A DNA stretch of 64,000 bases from contig JAAZMZ010000020.1 of the NCBI GenBank assembly GCA_012798535.1, positions 1 through 64,000 of the forward strand, given 5' to 3'. A program made the translations under genes and the position numbers. Positions 51,999 to 60,339 of the stretch are shown here, piece after piece. Position 1 is the stretch's first letter; every line of letters begins with the position of its first letter. The stretch is from Leptolinea sp. (GTDB taxonomy: Bacteria; Chloroflexota; Anaerolineae; Anaerolineales; Anaerolineaceae). The notes beneath the pieces are model-generated. The model was not told the origin of the DNA. It searched no databases and saw only the letters and a program-made list of their open reading frames with translations.

Positions 51999-52649
51999 TC
52001 AACTGGCAACCCGGGCATCCCGGACAGCCTGGACAAAATTCTTCGCTCTGGTGGTGATTTCTTTGAAATTACCTTCCTGAGCCAGTTTTGGCGGGCAGAG
52101 TTCGCTTCCCGCGCCTACTGCCACAACACCTGCAGCAAACCAGTCCTTCACATTATCCACGCTCACACCGCCGGTCGGCATCATGGGTATCTGCGGGAAC
52201 GGTCCATGCAGTGCTTTTATGTACGATGGACCGGTCAATGAACCGGGAAAGACCTTTACCACGTCCGCTCCGGATTCGAAGGCAAAAAACACTTCTGTCG
52301 GGGTCAGAGCGCCGATCATACTAGCCGCGCCGGAGGATGTCATGGCTTTGACCAGAAGTGGTTCGCATACCGGGCTGACCAAAAAATTGGCACCCGCAGC
52401 CAGTGCTGATTTCACCTGGGCTGGTCTGGTGAGTGTACCCATACCCAGAACAATACTTTCGCCAAAGTATCTGGCGAGTTGAGATACTACATCTTCGGCG
52501 TTGGGTGTGCTGTAGGTGATTTCAATTCCACGAACGCCGCCTTCCACAAGCGCTTCCACCATTTTCACCGTTAATTCGGCTGATGGTCCCCTGATCACGG
52601 AGACCAATCCGAGCTCTTTGATCTTTGAGAGTACAGTCTGTTTATCCAT
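51999..52649 (-). CDS. eda: KDPG/KHG-type aldolase
   Basis: Class I 2-keto-3-deoxy-6-phosphogluconate/4-hydroxy-2-oxoglutarate aldolase, 216 residues: catalytic Glu in VRGIEITYSTP, GMGTLTRPAQVKSAL, AGANFLVSP, Schiff-base Lys in ADVVKVFPG and phosphate-type loop MPTGGVS. All catalytic residues are present. The start is ATG with AAGGATC upstream; a longer frame from 52736 overlaps the dehydrogenase gene. It indicates that a 2-keto-3-deoxy acid, probably phosphorylated, is cleaved to pyruvate. Confidence 0.9.
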   Translation of the reverse strand: MDKQTVLSKIKELGLVSVIRGPSAELTVKMVEALVEGGVRGIEITYSTPNAEDVVSQLARYFGESIVLGMGTLTRPAQVKSALAAGANFLVSPVCEPLLVKAMTSSGAASMIGALTPTEVFFAFESGADVVKVFPGSLTGPSYIKALHGPFPQIPMMPTGGVSVDNVKDWFAAGVVAVGAGSELCPPKLAQEGNFKEITTRAKNFVQAVRDARVAS

Positions 52650-52669
52650 GTCTTGATCCTTGTTATTCG

Positions 52670-53635
52670 TTATTGAACCGGATGCAGAGGAGGTTTCCCC
52701 TGAAGCACAGCCAGGCAATCTTCGTAAGCCATCCAACCCATCTGATTTACTGCTCCATCCGTCTGAGCGCCTAGATGGGGGGTGGAAATTACACCGGGGA
52801 AGGAGAGCAGCTCGGAATTGGGGTCCGGGGGTTCTTGAATCAGAGCATCCAGCGCTGCGCCTGCCAGATGGCCGCTTTTCAATGCTTCCAATAAAGCATC
52901 TTCATCCACAAGTTCTCCGCGGGCGGTGTTGATCAGGTACGCTCCCCTTTTCATCTGGGATAGGAACTGCCTGTTCACCAGGTTCTTCGTTTGAGGCATC
53001 AAAGGAAGATGCAGGCTGACAAAATCGGCCTTCTCGAGGATCACATTCATCTCATCCAGGTCGATCTGATGCTCTGCCGCGAATTTCTGATCTGGATAAG
53101 GATCATAGGCCATCAAGTGACAACCAAAACCCTTCAGCCGCAGAGCCGTCTGTTTCCCAATTGCACCAAGACCGATAAGCGCCACATATTTGTTTTCCAG
53201 GGTTATCCCCGAAAGCCGCGGCCACTGGCCGGCGCGCGTGGCAGAAAAAGCCGGGGACAGCTGTCTGGCCAGGGTCAAGATAAGGGCAACAGCCAGTTCG
53301 GCAACCGATGCGGAATTGGCTCCCGGTGTATTGGTGACTACGATTCCCATCTTTTTAGCAACCTCAAGATCGACGGCATCCACTCCCACACCGTATCGGG
53401 CAATGACTTTAAGTTTGTCGGCGTGCTGCAGCGCGCGGCTGTCGATGCAATCCAATCCGGCGATGTAGCCATCGATTCCCGGAAGAAGACTGGCCACCTC
53501 TTCCGAGGTTAATGGTTTGCCTGTCGGATTGTAGATCACTTCACCGAACTGCCGCTCAAGTTCGGTTTTCAACCGGGGGTCATTTTTGGCGTAAGAAGTT
53601 GGTGTAACCAGCAATCTAAATTTCTTTAGGTCCAT
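52670..53635 (-). CDS. D-isomer 2-hydroxyacid dehydrogenase
   Basis: A 321-residue NAD-linked dehydrogenase of the SerA/GyaR type. The Rossmann motif is LIGLGAIGKQTALRL. The catalytic triad positions are Arg in INTARGELVDEDAL, Glu in ALIQEPPDP and His in VISTPHLGAQTDGA. There is no ACT domain, so serine synthesis regulation is not expected. The preferred start is ATG 53635 with AGGGTG upstream; a GTG at 53644 overlaps the upstream stop. It probably reduces or oxidises an intermediate of the pathway. Confidence 0.87.
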   Translation of the reverse strand: MDLKKFRLLVTPTSYAKNDPRLKTELERQFGEVIYNPTGKPLTSEEVASLLPGIDGYIAGLDCIDSRALQHADKLKVIARYGVGVDAVDLEVAKKMGIVVTNTPGANSASVAELAVALILTLARQLSPAFSATRAGQWPRLSGITLENKYVALIGLGAIGKQTALRLKGFGCHLMAYDPYPDQKFAAEHQIDLDEMNVILEKADFVSLHLPLMPQTKNLVNRQFLSQMKRGAYLINTARGELVDEDALLEALKSGHLAGAALDALIQEPPDPNSELLSFPGVISTPHLGAQTDGAVNQMGWMAYEDCLAVLQGKPPLHPVQ

Positions 53636-53640
53636 ATGTA

Positions 53641-54219
53641 TCACCCTGTTTTCCAGTTTGGATTATCAATGCTTTTATATCCATCTGTGCTGTCAACGAT
53701 CAATTTCCTGAAGCCCCGTTTGATAATGGTGCCGTAATCGTGGCCTGCGTTGCCGGGATAAATAAAGAATGTCACCAGGTCGTTCTGCCTGCCGGTGCAG
53801 ACAGAGCGGTGTGCCCACCGTGGAGGAACATATAGAATCTTTCCCGGTACCAAAGGTTCTATGCTGGTATCTCCCTCCGGATTTTCCATGATCATCACAC
53901 CCTCACCTTTCAGGCAGTAATAAATCTCGGCCGTCTCCAGTACCGAATGGAAATGACCTTTCGTCATGAAAAACTCATTTCCGACCTTTCCGGGATGTAC
54001 GATGGATATTCCGGATAAAAGCTCGCCGGGAATTTCAGGACGGTGGATTTCATATACCTCATACATCAGGGAATCACCTTTAGACTGCAATTCCTTGAAT
54101 GCCTGTGTATCGAGAAACATACCTTCCATGGATGACAGGCGGCGTTCCAGGTGACGATCGTACTTATGGGGGATGCAGGTAGGGAAAGCAAGATCTATTG
54201 AAAAGGGAATGTCAGGCAT
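53641..54219 (-). CDS. Cupin-type glucose-6-phosphate isomerase family protein
   Basis: A 192-residue member of the archaeal-type cupin phosphoglucose isomerase family (PF06560): metal ligands in FMTKGHFHSVLETAEIYYCLKGEG (HxH and Glu) and a final His in VPPRWAHRSVC. An unusually long N-terminal segment of ~75 residues precedes the barrel. ATG 54219 has GGAG at 7 nt. In this operon it may isomerise a sugar phosphate other than glucose-6-phosphate; the specificity is not readable. Confidence 0.85.
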   Translation of the reverse strand: MPDIPFSIDLAFPTCIPHKYDRHLERRLSSMEGMFLDTQAFKELQSKGDSLMYEVYEIHRPEIPGELLSGISIVHPGKVGNEFFMTKGHFHSVLETAEIYYCLKGEGVMIMENPEGDTSIEPLVPGKILYVPPRWAHRSVCTGRQNDLVTFFIYPGNAGHDYGTIIKRGFRKLIVDSTDGYKSIDNPNWKTG

Positions 54220-54231
54220 GCGTATCTCCAA

Positions 54232-55173
54232 TCAGTTGCGAATTTCTGTTGCCAGAATCCGGCAAATATTCTTACCGAGTAATTTTTGGATTGTTTCATC
54301 AGGAACGCCCATTTTTTCCAGGCGTTGTTTTATTTGTGTGGGAAAGGCGCTCAATCCGGGTGCTCCGCCAAAACTCTGCCAGTAATTGGATTCGGCCAGG
54401 TCAGTTGCCAGGCACACATGATTTTCTAAACCCGATGCGATCATCTCTCTGATCAGCGGCCAGAGATTTGTTTCAGGTGCATATTTTGTACGAAAGAAGG
54501 TGTCATATTCCAGCGCAGCACCGGCCTGAATGAGTTCTCGATGTAACCCGGCATCCGGCCGTTTATCCATATGGCATAGAATGACCTGCCGTGGATCAAC
54601 TCCGAGAGACAGAAACAGGTCAAGAATTTCGATTGCCGATTCGCCTTTTTCAGTGTGAATTTCTATAGCCCTGTCGGTCTCCCTGGCGGCGTGCGCTGCG
54701 GCGTGTAATGCCGGCAGATAGGTATTTTCAACAGTGTTCTCGCAGGCGATCTTGATAAAACCTGCTTTCACAGGAGACTCCGTATTGAGGGTTTCCCTTT
54801 CTCCCAGAGTGAGCTCCTGGATGAAGTAGTCGCTGATTTGGTTCTCCGGGCTCATCCACAACCAGTGATCCGGTGGATAATACACAGGCCGATGAAAACC
54901 TGTGGCCGAAATGATGGTCACGGTAGTGGCCTTTGACAATCGGGTGAGCATGACAGCATTTCGGCCGCATTCGCCAGGCTGGCAATCCACCAGAGCAGAC
55001 CCGCCGGTGCTGGCATAATCCAGCAACTCCCGGGCGATGAGATCAAATCTATTCAAGACAGGTCCAGTAGGTTCAATCCCGGAAATTGTGTCGATCCAGA
55101 CGTGATTATGAGCATCGGTGATGCCCGGTGCATCCCAGGGGATATTTCCAGTTACTGTTACAAGAAATTTCAC
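54232..55173 (-). CDS. Phosphotriesterase-family lactonase
   Basis: A metal-dependent amidohydrolase of 313 residues: HxH in TDAHNHVWID, the bridging lysine in GFIKIACENTV, metal His in AIEIHTEKGES and ILCHMDKRPD, and the final Asp in CLATDLAESNY. All five metal ligands of the PTE family are recognised. Members of this group in sugar operons hydrolyse sugar lactones, including phosphorylated ones. It is the first gene of the minus-strand operon, 26 nt after the operator. The PTE label does not imply activity on organophosphates. Confidence 0.85.
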   Translation of the reverse strand: MKFLVTVTGNIPWDAPGITDAHNHVWIDTISGIEPTGPVLNRFDLIARELLDYASTGGSALVDCQPGECGRNAVMLTRLSKATTVTIISATGFHRPVYYPPDHWLWMSPENQISDYFIQELTLGERETLNTESPVKAGFIKIACENTVENTYLPALHAAAHAARETDRAIEIHTEKGESAIEILDLFLSLGVDPRQVILCHMDKRPDAGLHRELIQAGAALEYDTFFRTKYAPETNLWPLIREMIASGLENHVCLATDLAESNYWQSFGGAPGLSAFPTQIKQRLEKMGVPDETIQKLLGKNICRILATEIRN

Positions 55174-55198
55174 ATGAAATCCTTAAAATAATGTAACA

Positions 55199-55239
55199 AT
55201 GTACGTACATAATTATATATATTATTCTAGGGGTGTCAA
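55199..55239 (-). promoter_or_regulatory. Promoter/operator of the lactonase operon
   Basis: On the minus strand TTGACA (55234-55239), 16 bp, TATAAT (55212-55217), 1 bp, then the perfect palindrome ATGTACGTACAT (55199-55210). The architecture is identical to the promoters at 37.4 and 55.3 kb. This copy has the fully symmetric operator. Confidence 0.9.
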
Positions 55240-55280
55240 GACACCGGGGTCAGATCTGTGTGAACTTGCAAATTCTATTA

Positions 55281-55321
55281 TTGACAATCTGTAAAGAAAT
55301 ATTATAATAATGTACGAACAT
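55281..55321 (+). promoter_or_regulatory. Promoter/operator of the DeoC-kinase operon
   Basis: TTGACA (55281-55286), 16 bp, TATAAT (55303-55308), 1 bp, ATGTACGAACAT (55310-55321). It is divergent to the lactonase promoter with about 40 bp between the -35 boxes, so the two operons are controlled together. Confidence 0.9.
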
Positions 55322-55371
55322 AGGAATAAAAATACAAACAAAATCTCATTTTTGCCATAATAAGGAATCCT

Positions 55372-56088
55372 ATGACTGAATTAAGGCCAATTAATTCTGT
55401 AAATGACATTGCACAGATGATCGATATCAGTGCTGTCCAGGCGGATAGCACGGACGACAAAGTTAAGGAAGTTGTTCAACGTGCCAGAAAATACAATTGT
55501 TATCTGGTTACGATCCTGCCAGCGCAAACCTTGCATGCCAAAAGCCTGCTGCAGGGATTGCCGACCCCTAAATTGGGCGGTAATGTTGGATTCCCATCCG
55601 GTGGACAGACGACTTCGATAAAATTTCAAGAAGCCCGGGAACTGGTGAAAATGGGGGTGGATGAAATCGATATGGTGATCGATATCGCCGCGCATCTTTC
55701 CGGCCGCGACGAGGATGTGTACAATGATATTAAAGCCGTCGTGAACGCCTCAGAGGAGAAACCGGTTAAAGTCATTATCGAATGTAACTATTTAAATAAT
55801 CAACAAATACTGAAAGCCTGTGATCTGATCATCAAGGCAGGCGCAGCCTATGTTAAAACCGGTACGGGATGGGCGCCATCCGGCGCGACACCCGATAACG
55901 TGGAGTTGATTAAAAAGCATGTGGGTGATCAAATAAAGATCAAGGCGTCGGGTGGAATTCGCAAGGTCGACACTCTCCTTGACATGTACCGGCGAGGAGC
56001 TTCGCGCTTTGGCATTTCTGTTACTTCGGCAACCCGGATACTGGAAGCGGCATCAGGATTAAAATATCCCATACAATTCGGTGAATAA
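55372..56088 (+). CDS. DeoC-family aldolase
   Basis: A 238-residue TIM-barrel aldolase with the DeoC catalytic set: Asp in VDEIDMVIDIAA, Schiff-base Lys in AAYVKTGTGWAPSGAT and proton-relay Lys in IKIKASGGIRKVD. It matches deoxyribose-phosphate aldolase, but the FGGY kinase that follows and the lack of a deoxyribokinase or nucleoside genes argue for another substrate. AAGGAATCCT is the ribosome site. It is the first gene under the third shared operator. Confidence 0.9.
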   Translation: MTELRPINSVNDIAQMIDISAVQADSTDDKVKEVVQRARKYNCYLVTILPAQTLHAKSLLQGLPTPKLGGNVGFPSGGQTTSIKFQEARELVKMGVDEIDMVIDIAAHLSGRDEDVYNDIKAVVNASEEKPVKVIIECNYLNNQQILKACDLIIKAGAAYVKTGTGWAPSGATPDNVELIKKHVGDQIKIKASGGIRKVDTLLDMYRRGASRFGISVTSATRILEAASGLKYPIQFGE

Positions 56089-56098
56089 AGGTGACGGC

Positions 56099-57649
56099 GT
56101 GCAAACCTTCATAATTGCGTATGATCTTGGCACCGGGGGCAATAAAGCGTCGCTGTACGATCCAGAGGGAAATTGTGTCGCTGAGTGTTTCGAGAGTTAC
56201 ACAACCCATTATCCGCAAAATGGATGGCATGAACAATGCCCGGAAGATTGGTGGAAAGCTGTCGTAATTAGTACGCGCCGCCTGCTGCAGTCATCGGGCA
56301 TCGATGGAAAAACGGTCACCTGTTGTGGAATTTCCGGACATAGCCTGGGAGTTGTTCCCATCGACAGGGAGGGGAAGCTTTTACGGGAGATGACCCCCAT
56401 CTGGTCCGATTCTCGGGCAGTAGATGAAGCGGCGGAATTTTTCCAACGTTTCCCGGAAAATGAATGGTACAGGATCACAGGAAATGGTTTTCCCGCCCAT
56501 TTGTATTCCGTGTTCAAGATCATGTGGTATCGAAATCATGAACCAGATATGTTCCGCCAGATCTATAAAGTGATCGGTACCAAAGACTATATTAACTTTA
56601 AGCTCACAGGTTATATCGGAACCGATTATTCCTACGCCTCAGGCAGCGGCGTTTATGATCTGCCGGGATGGCAATACCAGTCAGATCTTCTGGCGGCCAG
56701 CGGATTACCCGTGGATATTTTCCCTGAGATTGTTCCTTCGACACAGGTGATCGGGAAGTTGACGAAAAATGCCGCTGAAGAACTGGGATTGTCGGACCAG
56801 ATTCAGGTGGTCTGCGGAGGGGTGGACAATTCCTGTATGGCGCTGGGTGCTCGCAATACCCGCGAAGGGCGCATTTACATCTCCCTGGGTTCTTCTGCCT
56901 GGATCGCCATATCTTCCCGCAAACCTTTGATCGATGTCAAGATTCGGCCTTACGTCTTTACCCATGTTATCCCCGGTCTCTTCACATCGGCAGTCAGCAC
57001 ATTCGCCGCCGGTTCCAGTTTCCGCTGGGTGCGCGACAACCTGTGCCGTGATTTAAAAGCCAGAGCTGCAGCTGAGAATGTTGATGAATATGACCTGATG
57101 ACCGCCGAAGCGGCAATCTCTCCGGTTGGCGCCAATTACCTGTTTTTCAATCCCAATCTGGCCGGCGGCACATCCTTGAGTACCAGTCCGCAGATCCGGG
57201 GCGCTTTCCTGGGATTGGATTTACGGCATACCCGCGCGGATATGATCCGGGCGGCTATGGAAGGGATTTCCCTGGAATTGCGTATAGCATTAGATGCTTT
57301 AAGAACGATGGGCTCATTTGAATCGGAAATGCTGGTGGTCGGCGGGGGCAGCAACAGCCGGTTATGGCGGCAAATATTGGCTGATGCCTTTGAGATGGAT
57401 ATCGTGAAAACCAGCATCGATCAGCAGGCGGCGGCTCTCGGCGCGGCTGCCTGTGCCGCTGTAGGTACGGGCCTATGGAAGGACTTTGACATCATTGACG
57501 GGTTGCATCATATTCAGGATGTCAGCCATCCAAAAAGAGAGAATTCCAAAAAATACCAATCCCTTCTACCGATCTTTCGAAGCGCCGGAAATGACCTGGC
57601 AAAACTTGGAGATCAGGTAAGTAGATTGAAGGAACAAAATATTCATTAA
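56099..57649 (+). CDS. FGGY-family carbohydrate kinase 2
   Basis: A 516-residue sugar kinase: IIAYDLGTGGNKASLYD (phosphate loop 1), SGHSLGVVPID, the substrate loop PIWSDSRA, the second phosphate-binding motif SLGSSAWIAI and VVGGGSNSRLWRQILADAF for adenosine. It is clearly different from kinase 1. I prefer the GTG at 56099 with AAAGGTG upstream; a GTG at 56081 overlaps the aldolase gene. It probably phosphorylates the substrate that DeoC cleaves. Xylulose-, fuculose- or AI-2-type specificity cannot be distinguished. Confidence 0.87.
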   Translation: MQTFIIAYDLGTGGNKASLYDPEGNCVAECFESYTTHYPQNGWHEQCPEDWWKAVVISTRRLLQSSGIDGKTVTCCGISGHSLGVVPIDREGKLLREMTPIWSDSRAVDEAAEFFQRFPENEWYRITGNGFPAHLYSVFKIMWYRNHEPDMFRQIYKVIGTKDYINFKLTGYIGTDYSYASGSGVYDLPGWQYQSDLLAASGLPVDIFPEIVPSTQVIGKLTKNAAEELGLSDQIQVVCGGVDNSCMALGARNTREGRIYISLGSSAWIAISSRKPLIDVKIRPYVFTHVIPGLFTSAVSTFAAGSSFRWVRDNLCRDLKARAAAENVDEYDLMTAEAAISPVGANYLFFNPNLAGGTSLSTSPQIRGAFLGLDLRHTRADMIRAAMEGISLELRIALDALRTMGSFESEMLVVGGGSNSRLWRQILADAFEMDIVKTSIDQQAAALGAAACAAVGTGLWKDFDIIDGLHHIQDVSHPKRENSKKYQSLLPIFRSAGNDLAKLGDQVSRLKEQNIH

Positions 57650-57663
57650 CTAAGGAGAATGGC

Positions 57664-58389
57664 ATGTTACCTGAAAACTGGGGCTTTACAAATCCTGTTG
57701 TCTCACCACTTTATGGCAAACCACCATTGGTATGGAAGGACATGCGAATTCAACTGGTTGTATATGAGACAGATATAGCCAATATCAAGCAGGTTATTCC
57801 GGCTCCGCTTGAGCCGCGTACCAATAAAGTGATCACCTGGATCTCCCAATTTGAACTGGGAACCACGCAGGGTGCCTTCAAAGAGATGGCAATTTACGTC
57901 CAGGTTAAATACAAGGATTTTGAAGGTGATTATGAACCCTTCCTGTATGTATCCACTCCGTTACCATTAACTGCCGGGCGCGAGATCTGGGGCTATCAAA
58001 AGAAAATGGCCGAGATTAGTCTGGCCTTCGAACAGGAAGCTGTCATTGGCAAGGTAGTTCGTCTCGACCATCAGATCATGAAGACTCTGGTAGTTCCCGA
58101 ATATATAGCCCCCATGTCGGAAGTTCCCTGGAGCCGGGATGGTGTTTTTTCTTTGAAATACATACCAAGTGCTGAAGAAAATGGGAGAGCTATTCGAGAA
58201 TTGGTTTTAACAGAGGGCAAATTTACCGCACAGGAAGGGAAATTCTTCGGCGGTCGGGCTTCTGTACTCTACGAGCGTTCTGAAATCGATCCTACCTTTA
58301 AGCTCGAACCCAAACGAATTCTGGGCGGTTTCTTCGGGCAGGGCGATTTGTATCTACCGCTTGGAAAAATCGTCCACGATTATAAATAA
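57664..58389 (+). CDS. Acetoacetate decarboxylase-family protein
   Basis: A 241-residue member of the ADC superfamily: LYVSTPLPLTAGREIWGYQKKMAEI carries the Lys pair used for Schiff-base chemistry in acetoacetate decarboxylase, with the upstream Arg-Glu in GRE. The C-terminal LGGFFGQGDLYLPLG is typical. The family includes decarboxylases and aldolase-dehydratase enzymes, so the reaction on this pathway's keto acid is open. It follows kinase 2 by 14 nt and ends the operon before a long hairpin. Confidence 0.85.
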   Translation: MLPENWGFTNPVVSPLYGKPPLVWKDMRIQLVVYETDIANIKQVIPAPLEPRTNKVITWISQFELGTTQGAFKEMAIYVQVKYKDFEGDYEPFLYVSTPLPLTAGREIWGYQKKMAEISLAFEQEAVIGKVVRLDHQIMKTLVVPEYIAPMSEVPWSRDGVFSLKYIPSAEENGRAIRELVLTEGKFTAQEGKFFGGRASVLYERSEIDPTFKLEPKRILGGFFGQGDLYLPLGKIVHDYK

Positions 58390-58413
58390 CGAGGAAAGTG
58401 CCTTCTACACGTT

Positions 58414-58460
58414 GAACAACCTCTCAAAGGAGATCTAGTATCTCTTTTGAGAGGTTGTTC
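58414..58460 (+). terminator. Long hairpin terminator after the DeoC operon
   Basis: A 21-bp stem with one G-U pair (arms 58414-58434 and 58440-58460, loop CTAGT) ends in GTTTC. Such length and symmetry suggest termination in both directions, separating the operon from the GntR gene. Confidence 0.7.
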
Positions 58461-58565
58461 GTTTCAATCATCCCAACACCAACGCGTCACACAGGATGCA
58501 TTTCTCTGCGAGACGGGTCTATGTTAGAATAATATTAAGACAGGTTAATTTGATGGAGTCTAACC

Positions 58566-59300
58566 TTGGACAAACTGGATAAATCAATACCTACGCCACT
58601 GTATTATCAACTGCTCATCATTTTAAAAGAAAAAATTGAAAGCGGTGTGTGGAAACCCGGCGATATCATTCCGACGGAACAGGAATTGATGGAACAATAT
58701 GACATCAGCCGGTCAACGACAAGGCAGGCCATACTGGCTCTGGTAAATGATGGGTATTTGCACCGGGAGAAATCCAAAGGGACGATTGTCAGCAGTCCAA
58801 CCGGACGGATGCGTTTTGTGGGTAGCCTGATGAGCTTCTCCGAGGAGATGGATAGCAAGAAAATTCCGCATTATTCGCAGATCATTGGTCAAGAAGTGCT
58901 GCCTGCTTCCGAGGCAATAGCCGAGAAGTTCGATATCAAACCTGGTTCATCGGTATATCACCTGAAGCGAATCCGGTTTGTGAATGACAGGCCATTCCTG
59001 CTGGATGAGCACTTCATTCCATACTACCTTTGCCAGGGGATCGAAGAAAAGTATAAAAACAACACATCTCTCTACAAATTATTGAAGCTTGAATACAACT
59101 TCAATTTGCATCACGGGCAAATCGAATTTGAACCGGTGGTTCCGACATCGAAAGAAGTGATAGACCTGCTTAAGGTGAATCCGACCACCAGTCTGCTATA
59201 TGTGGCCCGCATGGTTTATTCAGATCAGGATGTTCCCCTGGATTATTTCACAGCCATTATTCACGGGAAATTCTCTATTGATGTAATTTCCACTACATAA
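58566..59300 (+). CDS. GntR-family (UTRA/HutC type) regulator
   Basis: A 244-residue regulator. The GntR winged helix is in residues 8-75: PLYYQLLIILKEKIESG, PGDIIPTEQELMEQYDISRSTTRQAI and LHREKSKGT. The C-terminal UTRA ligand domain (about 90-240) has SEEMDSKKIPHYSQIIGQEVLP and VYHLKRIRFVNDRPFLLDEHFIP. The start is TTG with GGAG 8 nt upstream. It is the best candidate to bind ATGTACGWACAT, since GntR operators are short GT-AC palindromes. Ligands of the family are often sugar phosphates or amino sugars. Confidence 0.9.
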   Translation: MDKLDKSIPTPLYYQLLIILKEKIESGVWKPGDIIPTEQELMEQYDISRSTTRQAILALVNDGYLHREKSKGTIVSSPTGRMRFVGSLMSFSEEMDSKKIPHYSQIIGQEVLPASEAIAEKFDIKPGSSVYHLKRIRFVNDRPFLLDEHFIPYYLCQGIEEKYKNNTSLYKLLKLEYNFNLHHGQIEFEPVVPTSKEVIDLLKVNPTTSLLYVARMVYSDQDVPLDYFTAIIHGKFSIDVISTT

Positions 59301-59331
59301 GTCTGGAAAAATGTAGAACGATAAATTTTGG

Positions 59332-59365
59332 AAAGGATCATCCCGAATATTGGATGATCCTTTTT
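59332..59365 (+). terminator. Terminator after the GntR gene
   Basis: Stem AAAGGATCATCC/GGATGATCCTTT (12 bp, 8-nt loop) followed by TT and ATTCTC. Confidence 0.9.
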
Positions 59366-59371
59366 ATTCTC

Positions 59372-59421
59372 TTGAAATTTATCCATCCTTATATATAATA
59401 ATATATATAACAATATTGGTA
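59372..59421 (+). promoter_or_regulatory. Promoter with candidate PadR operator
   Basis: TTGAAA, 16 bp, TATAAT (59372-59399) in front of the ferredoxin-nitroreductase gene. Downstream, TAACAATATTGGTA (59408-59421) is a dyad with one mismatch, placed near the start of transcription. The linked PadR gene is a likely user. Confidence 0.55.
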
Positions 59422-59436
59422 TAAAGTGAGGTGAGT

Positions 59437-60339
59437 ATGAATGTACAACATTTCATTGATGCTGAAACCTGTACCGGGTGCGGTAATTGTGTGGATGTGT
59501 GTCCCAATCGGATCATCCATCGGAGCGCTTCCGGAAAAAGCACTATGTTGGATGAGCGCCTCTGGATGTGTTTTCAATGCGGCCAATGCATGGCGGTTTG
59601 CCCGACGAAATCCGTGCATGTTGCCGGCCTCAATTATGAAGTAGATTTTTTCTCTCTGCCCAAAACTGCGGAGGGAGGATACACCCACTTTTCAGAACTG
59701 ATCGCCAGCCGGCGTGCCGGGCGTTGTTTTTTGGATAAACCAGTTCCACATGAACACCTAGAAAAGATCGTCCGGGCGATACAAATGGCTCCTCCTGGTT
59801 TCCCTCCGATAAAAACTGAGCTGACTGTTGTAGAGGATCCATTGATTGTCAGGAACTCACTTCCCATGATGATCAGTTTCTATGAAAGCCTGATCAGGGC
59901 GATGAAAAATCCCATATCCCGGCAGTTCGTGAAACATGGCGCAGGACGCGAAAAATACATAACCATAAAGAATCATCTCCTGCCTTTGATGATCGAACGT
60001 TTGCCTGATTTGAAAAACGGCCGGGAAGATACCATCCTGAGAAGGGCACCGGCTTTGATTCTGTTTCACGCTGACCGGAACAGTGAAAATTACATGGCGG
60101 ATATTTACATCGCGCTGACTTATGGTTTTCTCGCGGCTCACGCGCTGGGATTGGCAGCCTCTGCCATGGACCTGATCCCGCCTGCTGTAGAGAAGAGCAG
60201 AGAATTGCGTGAATATTTCAATATCCCTGAAAGCAATACCGTGGTAGCTTCCATGATCCTGGGTTATCCAAAGCATCATTTTCAACGGGGGATCAAGCGT
60301 GAATTGAAAAGTGTAACCTGGTTGCAGAAAGAGGCATGA
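59437..60339 (+). CDS. Ferredoxin-nitroreductase fusion
   Basis: A 300-residue protein. The N-terminal 2[4Fe-4S] ferredoxin module has CTGCGNCVDVCP and CFQCGQCMAVCP. It is followed by a nitroreductase FMN domain starting SELIASRRAGRCFLDKPV, with MAPPGFPPIKTELTVV, and a C-terminal SNTVVASMILGYP. The fusion lets ferredoxin feed electrons directly to the flavin. ATG 59437 has GAGGTGAG upstream; a GTG two codons earlier is less likely. It overlaps the PadR gene by 4 nt (ATGA). Substrate is unknown. Confidence 0.9.
   Translation: MNVQHFIDAETCTGCGNCVDVCPNRIIHRSASGKSTMLDERLWMCFQCGQCMAVCPTKSVHVAGLNYEVDFFSLPKTAEGGYTHFSELIASRRAGRCFLDKPVPHEHLEKIVRAIQMAPPGFPPIKTELTVVEDPLIVRNSLPMMISFYESLIRAMKNPISRQFVKHGAGREKYITIKNHLLPLMIERLPDLKNGREDTILRRAPALILFHADRNSENYMADIYIALTYGFLAAHALGLAASAMDLIPPAVEKSRELREYFNIPESNTVVASMILGYPKHHFQRGIKRELKSVTWLQKEA

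Noticed and set aside
54232..55173. True organophosphate-degrading phosphotriesterase
   Set aside because: Context with aldolases and kinases points to a sugar lactonase. Family membership does not prove the named activity.
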